Assembly (NCBI RefSeq): GCF_900106045.1
Contig: NZ_LT629802.1
Span: forward strand, 2,728,001 to 2,792,000
Source: Pseudomonas mucidolens
GTDB lineage: Bacteria; Pseudomonadota; Gammaproteobacteria; Pseudomonadales; Pseudomonadaceae
DNA length: 64,000 bases
Direction of reading: 5' to 3'
The position numbers and the translations under genes were made by a program. Below are positions 1-7,759 of this stretch, in pieces (the first letter of the stretch is position 1; each line of letters begins with the position of its first letter). The notes beneath the pieces were generated by a model that saw only the letters and a program-made list of their open reading frames with translations, was not told where the DNA came from and ran no database searches.

Positions 1-282
1 TTGCCGATGAAAGCCCAAGCCCGTCATATCCTGGTGAAGACCAGCGAAGAAGCCGAACAGCTCAAGCAGCGTATTGCCAAGGGCGAAGCCTTTGATGTGC
101 TGGCCAAAAAGTATTCCACCTGCCCCTCCGGCAAGCGGGGTGGTGACTTGGGCGAGGTGCGGCCGGGGCAGATGGTCGGCGTGATCGATGCGGTGATTTT
201 CAAGAAACCGCTGCGGGTGGTGCACGGGCCGATCAAGAGCAAGTTTGGTTATCATCTGGTGCAGGTGTTTTACCGCGACTGA
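1..282 (+). CDS. ppiC: Parvulin-type peptidyl-prolyl cis-trans isomerase (PpiC-like)
   Basis: A 93-residue single-domain parvulin, the same length as E. coli PpiC, which catalyses cis-trans isomerisation of prolyl bonds in the cytoplasm. The family core is visible: ARHILVK at the N-terminus, CPSGKRGGDLGE in the middle and a C-terminal GPIKSKFGYHLVQV. No signal peptide or extra domain is present. The first codon is TTG at base 1 and an ATG lies two codons later. Because the window starts here, the start and upstream context cannot be judged, but the match with PpiC begins at once, so little or nothing is missing. It converges on the leftward operon that ends at 336. Confidence 0.88.
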   Translation: MPMKAQARHILVKTSEEAEQLKQRIAKGEAFDVLAKKYSTCPSGKRGGDLGEVRPGQMVGVIDAVIFKKPLRVVHGPIKSKFGYHLVQVFYRD

Positions 283-335
283 ATCTGCAGCGTGGCCGGT
301 TTTGGGGCTGGTTCGCAACCCCACGCGGCCGCGTT

Positions 336-1268
336 CTACTCGCCGGCTGCTACAGGTATTCCGTCTCTGGGAATCAATGCGCCTGGCACCTGGATCACCC
401 GGCTTGCCAAGCGGTGGCCGGAACGGGCCGCCTGTTCCGGTGTGCCGCCTTTGAGCCGCCCGGCCAGATACGCCGCACTGAACGAATCCCCTGCCGCTGT
501 GGTGTCCACCACCGTTTCGACCTTCAGCGCCGGCACGGCAAAGCGCTCGCCGGCGCAACGAATCAGGCAGTCCTCCGCTCCCCGCTTGAGTACCACTTCC
601 TCAATCGCCGGGTAAGCGGCAAATACTTGCTCGCTGTCGGCATAACCAAACAGCGCGTGTTCGTCATCCTCGGTCAGCAACGCCATATCCACCTGTGTCA
701 GCACCTTCCGATACGCTGCGCGCGCGGCCTCGACACTGGTCCAGAGTCGCGCTCGGTAGTTATTGTCGAACACCACGCTGGCGCCGCGCTTGCGCGCCTC
801 CACCAGGCTTTCCAGCAAATGCTGGCGCCCTGCCTCACCCAGCACCGCCAGCGTGATACCACTGAAATACAACACGTCGTAAGTCGGCAAGGCCGCCAGG
901 ATCGGCCCCGCCGTCGGCGTGGTGAAGCAATCGCGCACGGCAGCCTCATTGCGCCAGTAGAGAAATTTCCGCTCACCGCGAGCATCGACCTGAATGCAGT
1001 ACAAGCCCGGCAAGCGGCCCGGCAGGCGCTGCACCCTGCTCAGGCCCAGACCTTCTTCGGACCATTGCTGGCACATGGCATCACTGAAGCTGTCATCGCC
1101 CAAGGCCGTGACGTAATCCACGACACTCTTGTCTCCCAGCTCGCGACGCAGATAGACCGCGGTGTTCAGGGTGTCGCCGCCGAAGCTCTGTTGCAGACTG
1201 CCGTCGGCACGCTGTTGCAGCTCGATCATGCATTCGCCGATCAGGGCGATGCGCGGGGGTGAGTTCAT
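336..1268 (-). CDS. kdgK: 2-dehydro-3-deoxygluconokinase (PfkB family)
   Basis: Sugar kinase of the PfkB/ribokinase family, 310 residues, expected to phosphorylate 2-keto-3-deoxygluconate (KDG) to KDPG, the substrate of the Entner-Doudoroff aldolase. The N-terminus IALIGECMIEL with FGGDTLNTA nearby is the KdgK substrate-binding start. The second PfkB signature TTAAGDSFSAA lies at residues 256-266, with D261 as the presumed catalytic base. It is the last gene of a same-strand run and follows the PLP deaminase at 1309-2517 by about 40 bases. That placement suggests it acts on the keto acid the deaminase makes. The KDG assignment rests on family resemblance; another keto-sugar acid is possible. 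Confidence 0.85.
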   Translation of the reverse strand: MNSPPRIALIGECMIELQQRADGSLQQSFGGDTLNTAVYLRRELGDKSVVDYVTALGDDSFSDAMCQQWSEEGLGLSRVQRLPGRLPGLYCIQVDARGERKFLYWRNEAAVRDCFTTPTAGPILAALPTYDVLYFSGITLAVLGEAGRQHLLESLVEARKRGASVVFDNNYRARLWTSVEAARAAYRKVLTQVDMALLTEDDEHALFGYADSEQVFAAYPAIEEVVLKRGAEDCLIRCAGERFAVPALKVETVVDTTAAGDSFSAAYLAGRLKGGTPEQAARSGHRLASRVIQVPGALIPRDGIPVAAGE

Positions 1269-1308
1269 ACTGAGACCTCTTGAGGGTTCGGGTGCTTTGC
1301 TGCAGACA

Positions 1309-2517
1309 CTAAAAGCGCGTCTGCAGCGTTTCGATCACCTGCAATTGCTCATCCACCAGGCAGCCCACTTGCCATTTGTCGAAGGTCAGGCAAGGGTGGG
1401 AAGTACCGAAGGAAATGATGTCACCGATGCGCAATTCAACCCCCGGCGCCACGCTCATGAACGCGTGCTGGTCCATCACCGCCGTGACTTTGCACGCACC
1501 GACATCATCCCCCACCGCCGGTAACACACCGGCTTTGTAGCGCTTGAGCGGCACCGGCAAACCAGCGTCATAGGCCACGTCACGCTTGCCCAGGGCAATC
1601 ACCGCAAAACCCGGTTCCGGCAGCGACTGCACATGGGCCCACACTTCCAGGGCCGGGCGCAGGCCTTCGTCGAGGTCATTACGACGTTCGAGTACACAGC
1701 ACTGAGCCTCTTTGTAGATCCCATGGTCATGTGCCACGTAGCTGCCGGGACGCAACACACTGAGAAAGCGGCCTGCTGCGTTTTGCGCTTCGAAGGACTC
1801 GGCGATCAAGTCGTACCAGGCCGATCCCGACGCGGTAATGATCGGCTTGCCAATGTCGAATGAGCCGCTGTCTTGCAGATCCACCGCAAGACGCACCAGC
1901 GAGGCGGCGAACTCACGAATACCGCTGACGGCCTGCTCGCCGTGGATCACGCCCTCGTAACCTTCAATTCCGGTCAAGGCCAATGCCGGCTGGGCCCGGA
2001 TCGCTCTGGCCAGCGCCAGCACCGCTTGCTCGCTGCGGCAACCACAACGCCCGCCGACCACGCCGTATTCGATCATCACGTTCAACCGCAGGCCACGGGC
2101 GGCGAAGAAAGCACCGAGGTCGGCGACGTTGTCCGGATGGTCGACCATGCAATAAAAGTCGAACGCGGGATCAGCCAGCAACTCAGCGATCAACGCCATG
2201 TTCGGCGCGCCCACCAGTTGATTGGCCATCAATACCCGGCGGACGCCACCCGCATAGGCCGCGCGGGTCTGCACCGCGCTGGCCAGGGTAATGCCCCAGG
2301 CACCTTGCGCCAACTGACGCTGGAACAACGCCGGCATCATGCTGGTCTTGCCGTGGGGGGCCAGTTGCGCGCCACTTTTGCTGACGAAATCCTGCATCCA
2401 GCGGATGTTGTGCTCCAGCGCATCGCGATGCAGCACCAGCGCAGGCAGGCTGACGTCGCGCACCAGATGCGCACCGAGGGCGGCGGCGCCTTTTTCAACG
2501 GCATTGAAGGCAGACAT
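1309..2517 (-). CDS. Fold-type III PLP amino acid deaminase / D-threonine aldolase-like enzyme
   Basis: A 402-residue PLP enzyme with an alanine-racemase-like N-terminal barrel and a D-serine dehydratase-like C-terminal domain. The PLP lysine is K57 in LAPHGKTSMMP. Near the C-terminus SHPC supplies H374 and C376, the His-x-Cys pair that binds a divalent metal in D-threonine aldolase and eukaryotic-type D-serine dehydratase. Known relatives deaminate or cleave D-amino acids. Lying between an IclR regulator and a KDG kinase, and sharing a run with RidA and an amino-acid ABC transporter, it may turn an amino sugar acid such as D-glucosaminate into KDG plus ammonia. That substrate is inference; D-threonine or D-serine are alternatives. 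Confidence 0.8.
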   Translation of the reverse strand: MSAFNAVEKGAAALGAHLVRDVSLPALVLHRDALEHNIRWMQDFVSKSGAQLAPHGKTSMMPALFQRQLAQGAWGITLASAVQTRAAYAGGVRRVLMANQLVGAPNMALIAELLADPAFDFYCMVDHPDNVADLGAFFAARGLRLNVMIEYGVVGGRCGCRSEQAVLALARAIRAQPALALTGIEGYEGVIHGEQAVSGIREFAASLVRLAVDLQDSGSFDIGKPIITASGSAWYDLIAESFEAQNAAGRFLSVLRPGSYVAHDHGIYKEAQCCVLERRNDLDEGLRPALEVWAHVQSLPEPGFAVIALGKRDVAYDAGLPVPLKRYKAGVLPAVGDDVGACKVTAVMDQHAFMSVAPGVELRIGDIISFGTSHPCLTFDKWQVGCLVDEQLQVIETLQTRF

Positions 2518-2534
2518 GGGGTTACTCCGTTTCT

Positions 2535-3299
2535 TTAATCATTGATGCGACGGGCCAGGTTGTCGGCGCTTTCGATCAACACCCGGCGGTAGTCGTTGTA
2601 GTTATTCCTGGCATCGGCACGTGGCGCAACAATGCACAGGGTCGCAATACTGACGCCTTGCGCGTCCCGCACCGGGGCGGCAAAGCAATGGGTGAAGGTG
2701 TCGGCGACACTGTCGAAGGAAAAGAAGCCGTCGAGGGTGGCCTGGCGGATTTGCTCGAGGAAGCTTTCCACGGACAGACGCTGACCGTCCGGGAGGATGA
2801 AGTCGTCAGGGTCGATCAAGTCGACGATTTGCTGGTCGCTCAGATGCCCCAACAGCAGACGTCCGGAGGCAGTCCAGGGAATCGGCGCGTTCTCGCCGAT
2901 GTCCGAGGAAATCCGGAAGTGCCGCTCGCCCTCGCGCATCAGCGCAACCGTGTATTTACGGCCGTTGAGCAGGCACATTTGCGCGGTTTCGTGGGTCTGG
3001 CTGACGATTTCCTGCAGGGCGTGATCAGCCTCGCGTGTCAGGTCGAAATGGCGCAAGTGCGCCTGACCGAGAAAGTACAGCTGACGCCCCAGGTAAACGT
3101 GACCGTCCTTGCCCACGGTTTCGAGGATCCGCCGCGCCAACAACGAGGCGACCAATTCATACACCGTGGATTTAGGGCTGCCGATGCCGCTGGCAATATC
3201 GTTCGGGCGCAGGGGCTGGCCGACTTCCTTGAGAAAATCGAGGATATCGAACGCCCGGTCGAGGCCTTTGGCGCGGCGCTTGATGGTGTCTTCGGTCAT
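2535..3299 (-). CDS. IclR-family transcriptional regulator
   Basis: A 254-residue IclR-type repressor or activator. The N-terminal winged helix-turn-helix covers about residues 12-75 (GLDRAFDILDFLKEV, then GIGSPKSTVYELVASLL). The C-terminal GAF-like effector domain covers about 90-250 and includes PIPWTASGRLLLGHL. The gene is in the same run as the deaminase, 17 bases upstream of it, so it is the likely local regulator. The effector is probably the substrate or the keto acid of this pathway. The nested inverted repeats at 7038-7077, before the substrate-binding protein gene, are candidate binding sites. A roughly 180-bp palindromic repeat separates it from ridA. Confidence 0.9.
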   Translation of the reverse strand: MTEDTIKRRAKGLDRAFDILDFLKEVGQPLRPNDIASGIGSPKSTVYELVASLLARRILETVGKDGHVYLGRQLYFLGQAHLRHFDLTREADHALQEIVSQTHETAQMCLLNGRKYTVALMREGERHFRISSDIGENAPIPWTASGRLLLGHLSDQQIVDLIDPDDFILPDGQRLSVESFLEQIRQATLDGFFSFDSVADTFTHCFAAPVRDAQGVSIATLCIVAPRADARNNYNDYRRVLIESADNLARRIND

Positions 3300-3370
3300 G
3301 GCTGTCTTGGGTCCCGTTGGAGAGGTTGGGAGGGTAACTGGATGGGGGATGGGTGTCAGTTGGATCGCCT

Positions 3371-3550
3371 CCTCACCCTAACCCTCTCCCCAGGGGGGAG
3401 AGGGGACTGAGCGAAGTGTTTTACGAAATTCTGCGACCTGAAAAACCGAATCGATTATGGATTCAAAGCTGATACTCCAGGTCGCGGATTTTCTCAAATA
3501 TCCCCCAATCAGTCCCCTCTCCCCTTTGGGGAGAGGGCTAGGGTGAGGGG
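3371..3550. repeat. 180-bp palindromic MITE-like element, copy 1
   Basis: Terminal inverted repeats CCTCACCCTAACCCTCTCCC (left) and its near-complement ending GCTAGGGTGAGGGG (right) bracket a conserved interior. The left and right ends each also carry a smaller hairpin of CCCTCTCCCC against GGGGAGAGGG. The interior contains GACCTGAAAAACCG and a matching inverted CCAGGTCGC block. A second copy with the same order of parts lies at 55859-56035. It sits between iclR and ridA inside an otherwise tight same-strand run. It encodes nothing convincing and looks like a non-autonomous, transposase-dependent intergenic repeat. Confidence 0.85.
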
Positions 3551-3580
3551 TGACCCTCAATCTCCCCCACATCCCACCCG

Positions 3581-3967
3581 CTACTTCTTCTTATAAGCCA
3601 CGCAATCAATCTCGACCTTGCAATCAACCATCATGTTCGCCTGCACACAGGCCCGTGCCGGCGCATGTTCAGGGCTGAAGTATTCGCCGAAGACCTTGTT
3701 GAAACTCCAGAAATCCCGTGGGTCTTCCAGCCACACGCCGACCCGCACCACATCCTCGAGGGCATAGCCGGCTTCTTCGAGAATCGCCACCACATTCTTC
3801 ATGGTCTGGCGGGTCTGTTCGACAATCCCGCCGCTGATGATTTCCCCCTCTACCGCCGGCACCTGCCCGGAGACATACAACCAGCCATCGGCCTCCACCG
3901 CGCGGGCAAAAGGACGAGGCTGACCGCCGCCGGCGGTGCTGCCGGTGCCGTAACGAGTAATACTCAT
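3581..3967 (-). CDS. RidA family protein (enamine/imine deaminase)
   Basis: A 128-residue member of the RidA/YjgF family, small trimeric enzymes that hydrolyse reactive enamine/imine intermediates released by PLP dehydratases. The family arginine that holds the substrate carboxylate is R105 in the block HAPARACVQANMMVDCKVEID. A GQVPAVEGEIISGGIVEQT stretch fits the conserved N-terminal half. It lies 28 bases after the ABC ATPase gene on the same strand, upstream of the PLP deaminase gene. This fits a role in completing deamination of the transported substrate and protecting the cell from its enamine. Subfamily and true substrate cannot be told from the sequence. Confidence 0.88.
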   Translation of the reverse strand: MSITRYGTGSTAGGGQPRPFARAVEADGWLYVSGQVPAVEGEIISGGIVEQTRQTMKNVVAILEEAGYALEDVVRVGVWLEDPRDFWSFNKVFGEYFSPEHAPARACVQANMMVDCKVEIDCVAYKKK

Positions 3968-3995
3968 AGTGTTTCTCCTGATATGAAGCTGAAAA

Positions 3996-4781
3996 TCAAA
4001 ACCGGATGTTCTTCAAAAATTCCGCCAGGCGCGGCGATTGCGGGCGCTCGAACATGTCTTTCGGCGGTCCCTGCTCTTCGATACGCCCCTGGTTCATAAA
4101 CACAATCTTGTCCGAGACCTCGTAGGCAAAGCGCATCTCATGGGTCACCAGCAACATGGTCATGCCCTCTTCCGCCAGGCCCTTGATCACACTGAGCACT
4201 TCGCCGACCAACTCGGGGTCGAGTGCCGAAGTCACTTCGTCGAACAGCATCAAGCTCGGGTTCATCGCAATGGCCCGGGCAATCGCCACGCGCTGTTGCT
4301 GTCCGCCGGACAACTGACCGGGAAAATGATTGCGACGTTCCAGCAAGCCCACGCGATCCAGCCATTTTTCGGCCAGCGCGATGGCTTCGTCCCTGGCCAG
4401 TTTCTTGACCTTGAGCAAACCGAGGGTAACGTTCTGCAACGCGGTCAAATGCGGGAACAGGTTGAACTGCTGGAACGCCATGCCGGTCATGGCCCGATGT
4501 TGGGCGATGAGCTTTTCCGGATGTCGTACACGCTTACCGGCTACATCGCTGTAGCCAATGAACTCACCGTCGAGGGTGATCTGTCCGCCCTGAAACTCTT
4601 CCAGCAGGTTGACGCAACGCAGCAGCGTGGTCTTGCCCGAGCCGCTGGAGCCGATCAACGTCACCACGTTGCCGCGCTGCATGGACAGGTCGACGCCCTT
4701 GAGCACTTCCACCGCGCCGTATTGTTTGCGCAGGCCACGAATATTCAGCAGGGGCTGCGTTTCAGTAAGAGATTGAATCAT
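3996..4781 (-). CDS. Polar amino acid-type ABC transporter, ATP-binding subunit
   Basis: A 261-residue ATPase of the GlnQ/HisP class that drives uptake across the inner membrane. Visible motifs are Walker [10 protein letters not shown] (residues 44-52), the Q-loop region [12 protein letters not shown], signature [10 protein letters not shown], Walker [13 protein letters not shown] and the switch histidine in [10 protein letters not shown]. The start overlaps the stop of the permease gene upstream (ATGA, 4778-4781), showing translational coupling. With the two permeases and the periplasmic protein it forms a complete importer. The class usually carries polar amino acids, but the neighbouring catabolic genes suggest an amino sugar acid. 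Confidence 0.93.
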   Translation of the reverse strand: MIQSLTETQPLLNIRGLRKQYGAVEVLKGVDLSMQRGNVVTLIGSSGSGKTTLLRCVNLLEEFQGGQITLDGEFIGYSDVAGKRVRHPEKLIAQHRAMTGMAFQQFNLFPHLTALQNVTLGLLKVKKLARDEAIALAEKWLDRVGLLERRNHFPGQLSGGQQQRVAIARAIAMNPSLMLFDEVTSALDPELVGEVLSVIKGLAEEGMTMLLVTHEMRFAYEVSDKIVFMNQGRIEEQGPPKDMFERPQSPRLAEFLKNIRF

Positions 4782-5446
4782 GGCAAGGCCACCCGCTTTT
4801 CAATGTAGCGCCCGAACAATTCGATGGCGTAGTTGATGACAAAGAACAGAAATCCGGCGAACAGGTAAAACTCCAGGGTCATGAACGTCCGCGCTATCAC
4901 CTGTTGCGTGCTCAGCAGCAATTCGGCAACACCAATCACCGAGAGCAAGGTCGAGGCCTTGACGATTTCCGTCGACGAGTTGACCCAGGTTGGCAGGATT
5001 TGCCGCAACGCCTGGGGCAGCAATACATAGCCCAACGACTGATAGAAGGTCAGTCCGATTGCCTTGCCGGCCTCCAGTTGGCCAGCGGCAATGGCCTGCA
5101 GCGCACCCCGCACGATCTCTGCGACATGGGAACCGCAGAACAACGTCAACCCCAGGACGCCAGCCTGGAATGCGCTGATCGGCCAACCCAGCGCCGGCGC
5201 CATGTAGAAGCAGGCCAATACCAGCACAAACACCGGTGTGCCGCGGATCAGGTCAACGTACAAACGAAACGGCGCGCGCATCCAGAACTTGCCGTAGGTC
5301 AGCACCAACCCGGCGACAATGCCGATCAGGGTGCCAAAGATAATCGCCAGCACCGAGCAATAAACGCTGGTCTGGAACCCCGCCCAGAGCGTATCCCGGG
5401 CGATCCACAACTCATGCAACCAGCTGGGGGATTCGTACATGGGCAC
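4778..5446 (-). CDS. Polar amino acid-type ABC transporter permease
   Basis: A 222-residue inner-membrane permease of the HisM/GlnP family with about five hydrophobic segments. The cytoplasmic EAA loop that docks on the ATPase is visible as [19 protein letters not shown]. The segment [17 protein letters not shown] is the usual first membrane helix. It lies five bases after the second permease gene and overlaps the ATPase start by four bases. It presumably pairs with the 5452-6114 product as a heterodimeric channel. Confidence 0.92.
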   Translation of the reverse strand: MPMYESPSWLHELWIARDTLWAGFQTSVYCSVLAIIFGTLIGIVAGLVLTYGKFWMRAPFRLYVDLIRGTPVFVLVLACFYMAPALGWPISAFQAGVLGLTLFCGSHVAEIVRGALQAIAAGQLEAGKAIGLTFYQSLGYVLLPQALRQILPTWVNSSTEIVKASTLLSVIGVAELLLSTQQVIARTFMTLEFYLFAGFLFFVINYAIELFGRYIEKRVALP

Positions 5447-5451
5447 CTTCC

Positions 5452-6114
5452 TTAACGACGGATCGCCAAACGTTGTTCCAGGTAACGGAGCAACAGCGCG
5501 ATGAGGTAACAGGCAGCCACATAGAGCGCCGTCGTGACCAACCAGGTTTCAATCACCCGATAGCTTTCGACGTTGATCTTGCGGGCGTAATAGGTCAGCT
5601 CCGGCACCGCAATCGCGGCCGCCAGGGAGGTGTCCTTGAACAGCGAGATGAAGTTGTTCGAGAGCGCCGGCAACACGTTGCGCAGCATGACCGGGACGGT
5701 GATGTAGGCACGAATCCGCCATTCGCCCAGGCCAATCGCCAAGCCCGCTTCGCGCAAGCCCTTGGGAATGCTCAACAGACCGGCGCGGAACACTTCGGTC
5801 AGGTAGGCACCGGCGTACAGCGACAGGGTGATGATGAACGAGGGAATCTTGTCCAGGCGAATGCCCAGTCCGGGCAAGGCGAAGTAGATCAACAAGATCA
5901 GCACCAGAATCGGCGTATTGCGCACCACTGTCACATACACCGAGGCGAGGATACGCAGCGCACGGTGCCTGGACAGCATCGCAAAGGCCATCAGCAGGCC
6001 GATCACGCAGCCGATGGCGATCGACAGCAATGCCAGCTGAAGCCCCAGGCCGAGCCCCACCAGCAAGGTGTCGAAATCGCGCCAGACAGCGGCAAAGTTC
6101 AACTGATAGTTCAT
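5452..6114 (-). CDS. Polar amino acid-type ABC transporter permease
   Basis: A 220-residue HisQ/HisM-type permease with about five membrane helices and the EAA loop GLREAGLAIGLGEWRIRAY. The reading frame opens at 6126, but the methionine at 6114 (MNYQLNFAAVWRDF) is preferred because family members begin at this position; neither start has a strong ribosome site. A short hairpin in the gap to the substrate-binding protein gene may lower permease expression relative to it, as is common in such operons. Confidence 0.9.
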   Translation of the reverse strand: MNYQLNFAAVWRDFDTLLVGLGLGLQLALLSIAIGCVIGLLMAFAMLSRHRALRILASVYVTVVRNTPILVLILLIYFALPGLGIRLDKIPSFIITLSLYAGAYLTEVFRAGLLSIPKGLREAGLAIGLGEWRIRAYITVPVMLRNVLPALSNNFISLFKDTSLAAAIAVPELTYYARKINVESYRVIETWLVTTALYVAACYLIALLLRYLEQRLAIRR

Positions 6115-6131
6115 GGTCGGCAGCACCTGAT

Positions 6132-6157
6132 TCGAGGCGCCTGTAGCGACGCCTCAG
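6132..6157 (-). promoter_or_regulatory. Intercistronic hairpin
   Basis: GAGGCG (6134-6139) pairs with CGCCTC (6150-6155) in the 52-base gap between the substrate-binding protein and the first permease. No T-run follows, so it is not a standard terminator. It could act as a mRNA processing or attenuation element giving more binding protein than permease, which is inference. Confidence 0.4.
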
Positions 6158-6166
6158 GTTGATACA

Positions 6167-7015
6167 TCACTTGAATTCAACCGGGAAACCAATCGCTGGT
6201 TCAGGCAGATCCACGCCGAACCATTGCTTGAACGAGGCTTTGTAGGTCGGGAATTCAACGCCGGTCATGGCTTCATGCAGGGCGGTATTAACGAAGTTCA
6301 GCCAGTCCTGATCGCCACGCTTGACGGCACACCCGTAGGTTTGCGGACTCCAGGCGTAGACCGGGCTGCGGTAGCGCCCCGGGTTCTGCACCATCAGGTA
6401 CTTGACCGAAGACTGATCGGTGGCGGCAGCGTCGGCGCGACCGGAATTCACCGCCTGGTACATCAGGTCGACACTGTCGTACTGGTCGACCTTGGCCTTG
6501 GGCAGCGCCTGATGGACCAACTCTTCGGCGTAGACGTTTTGCAGCACCGCGACGGTCACGTCGTCACCTGCCGCTTGCAGGTCTTCGATTTCCTTGTACT
6601 TGCTGTTGGCCGGCAGCAGCAGGCCAACCCCTTCGCGGTAGTACGGCAAGGTAAACGCCACCTGCTGCGCCCGGCTGGCAGTCACGGTAATGAACTGGCA
6701 GCTCATGTCGACCTTGTTGGTCAACAGATTGGGAATGCGCGCATCGGAAGACTGCACCACAAACTCGACCTTGCTTGGGTCGTTGAACAACCCTTTGGCC
6801 ACGACCCGGCCGATGTCGATATCAAAACCTTGCAACTTGCCATCCGCTCCCTGGAAGTGCCACGGCGCATTGGTACTGCCTGTACCCACGATCAGGTGCC
6901 CACGCTTGAGCACCTCATCGAGCTTGCTGTCCGCCGCCTGCACGACGCTGGCGAGAGAAGCTGATGCGGCGAAGAGAAAAACACACGCTTTAAACACGCA
7001 AGGTCGGTGATGCAT
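6167..7015 (-). CDS. Periplasmic substrate-binding protein of amino acid-type ABC transporter
   Basis: A 282-residue SBP_bac_3 family protein. An N-terminal signal peptide of about 27 residues (hydrophobic core ACVFLFAASASLASVV, then VQAADS) precedes the mature domain. The opening strand GHLIVGTGSTNAPWHF and GFDIDIGRVVAKGLF are typical of polar amino acid binding proteins. It is the first gene of the leftward run and so probably marks the promoter of the operon. Ligand identity cannot be read from the sequence; an amino sugar acid is proposed from context. Confidence 0.9.
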   Translation of the reverse strand: MHHRPCVFKACVFLFAASASLASVVQAADSKLDEVLKRGHLIVGTGSTNAPWHFQGADGKLQGFDIDIGRVVAKGLFNDPSKVEFVVQSSDARIPNLLTNKVDMSCQFITVTASRAQQVAFTLPYYREGVGLLLPANSKYKEIEDLQAAGDDVTVAVLQNVYAEELVHQALPKAKVDQYDSVDLMYQAVNSGRADAAATDQSSVKYLMVQNPGRYRSPVYAWSPQTYGCAVKRGDQDWLNFVNTALHEAMTGVEFPTYKASFKQWFGVDLPEPAIGFPVEFK

Positions 7016-7037
7016 GACAAGCCCTCCAGAGACTGTG

Positions 7038-7077
7038 TATTCCGTTATACCGGAACATGGTATGTAACAACGGAATA
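7038..7077. promoter_or_regulatory. Nested inverted repeats, candidate IclR operator
   Basis: Just upstream of the substrate-binding protein start, TATTCCGTT (7038-7046) is the exact inverse of AACGGAATA (7069-7077). Inside it are ATACC (7047-7051) facing GGTAT (7059-7063), and TTCCG (7040-7044) facing CGGAA (7051-7055). The density of symmetry and the position before the first gene suggest an operator for the IclR regulator at 2535-3299. No matching site was found before iclR itself. Confidence 0.45.
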
Positions 7078-7380
7078 GACAGCAGAAAGTGTGCCACAGC
7101 CAGTCGCAAGAAAATATTGTTGATATGAATTTATTGAAAATCAGTCAGATACAGGCGCTTTCAGGAAACCACCTGGCCTCAGCACCCGCAGCTGCATTGC
7201 TACCGTCGACCTCAATCGGGGGTGACAGGGCACATTCCGGTGCGCGTGAGTACTCACATTGGACGTGCTCAAACGGTGGCCAATCGACGCTGTACCTGTG
7301 AACTCTGACAGTAGACCCGCTCGCCAGCCTGGCTTAGCGTGGCTCAGAAGGTAGCGGGACTTTTAGCGAAGGAGATTGCC
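7078..7380. other. Divergent intergenic region, no gene seen
   Basis: About 300 bases between the leftward ABC operon and the rightward thioredoxin-like gene. A 70-codon open frame (7089-7301) has no ribosome site, no recognisable motif and poor codon bias, so it is not called. The region should hold the thioredoxin-like gene promoter, but no clear sigma-70 pair stands out. An AAGGAG ribosome site lies just before 7381. Confidence 0.5.
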
Positions 7381-7743
7381 ATGGGCCTGATCAACACCGT
7401 ACTTGAGGACGCGACAGCCTATAAAAAGGCGCTGGAGACACGGCGTACGGTATTCATGCTGTTTGTATCACCACACTGCCCAGCGTGCGGCGCAGCCAAA
7501 CCGTTATTCAGCAAAGTGGCCGCTCGCTATCGCCGGCAGGCGGCTTTTTACCTGCTCGATACTACTCAGACGCCGCGCCACCCTGACGTGACCGGCACAC
7601 CGACACTGCTGATTTTGAAGAACGGCAAGTTGGTCGAACGACTCAAGGGGTTCGGCCCCTGGGAAACCCAGGAGCAGACCTTGAACAGAACCTTCGCACG
7701 ACACACGCGGCGCGTACCGACCAAGCGCGCCAAGCGAACTTGA
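7381..7743 (+). CDS. Thioredoxin-like protein with CPAC motif
   Basis: A 120-residue cytoplasmic protein with a thioredoxin fold: strand VFMLFVSPHC, redox pair C33-P-A-C36 and the cis-proline strand TGTPTLLILKNG (P74). CPAC differs from the CGPC of true thioredoxins, and the tail is rich in Arg and Lys (RRVPTKRAKRT). The start at 7381 follows an AAGGAG ribosome site; an in-frame extension to 7339 lacks one. No signal peptide is visible. It converges with the TerC-family gene. Physiological partner unknown; it may be a disulfide reductase or a small redox-protective protein. Confidence 0.75.
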   Translation: MGLINTVLEDATAYKKALETRRTVFMLFVSPHCPACGAAKPLFSKVAARYRRQAAFYLLDTTQTPRHPDVTGTPTLLILKNGKLVERLKGFGPWETQEQTLNRTFARHTRRVPTKRAKRT

Positions 7744-7759
7744 CCGCTGGCCCCTTGGC

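Noticed and set aside
7089..7301. 70-codon open frame in the ABC/thioredoxin gap
   Set aside because: No ribosome site, no motif, mixed codon use.
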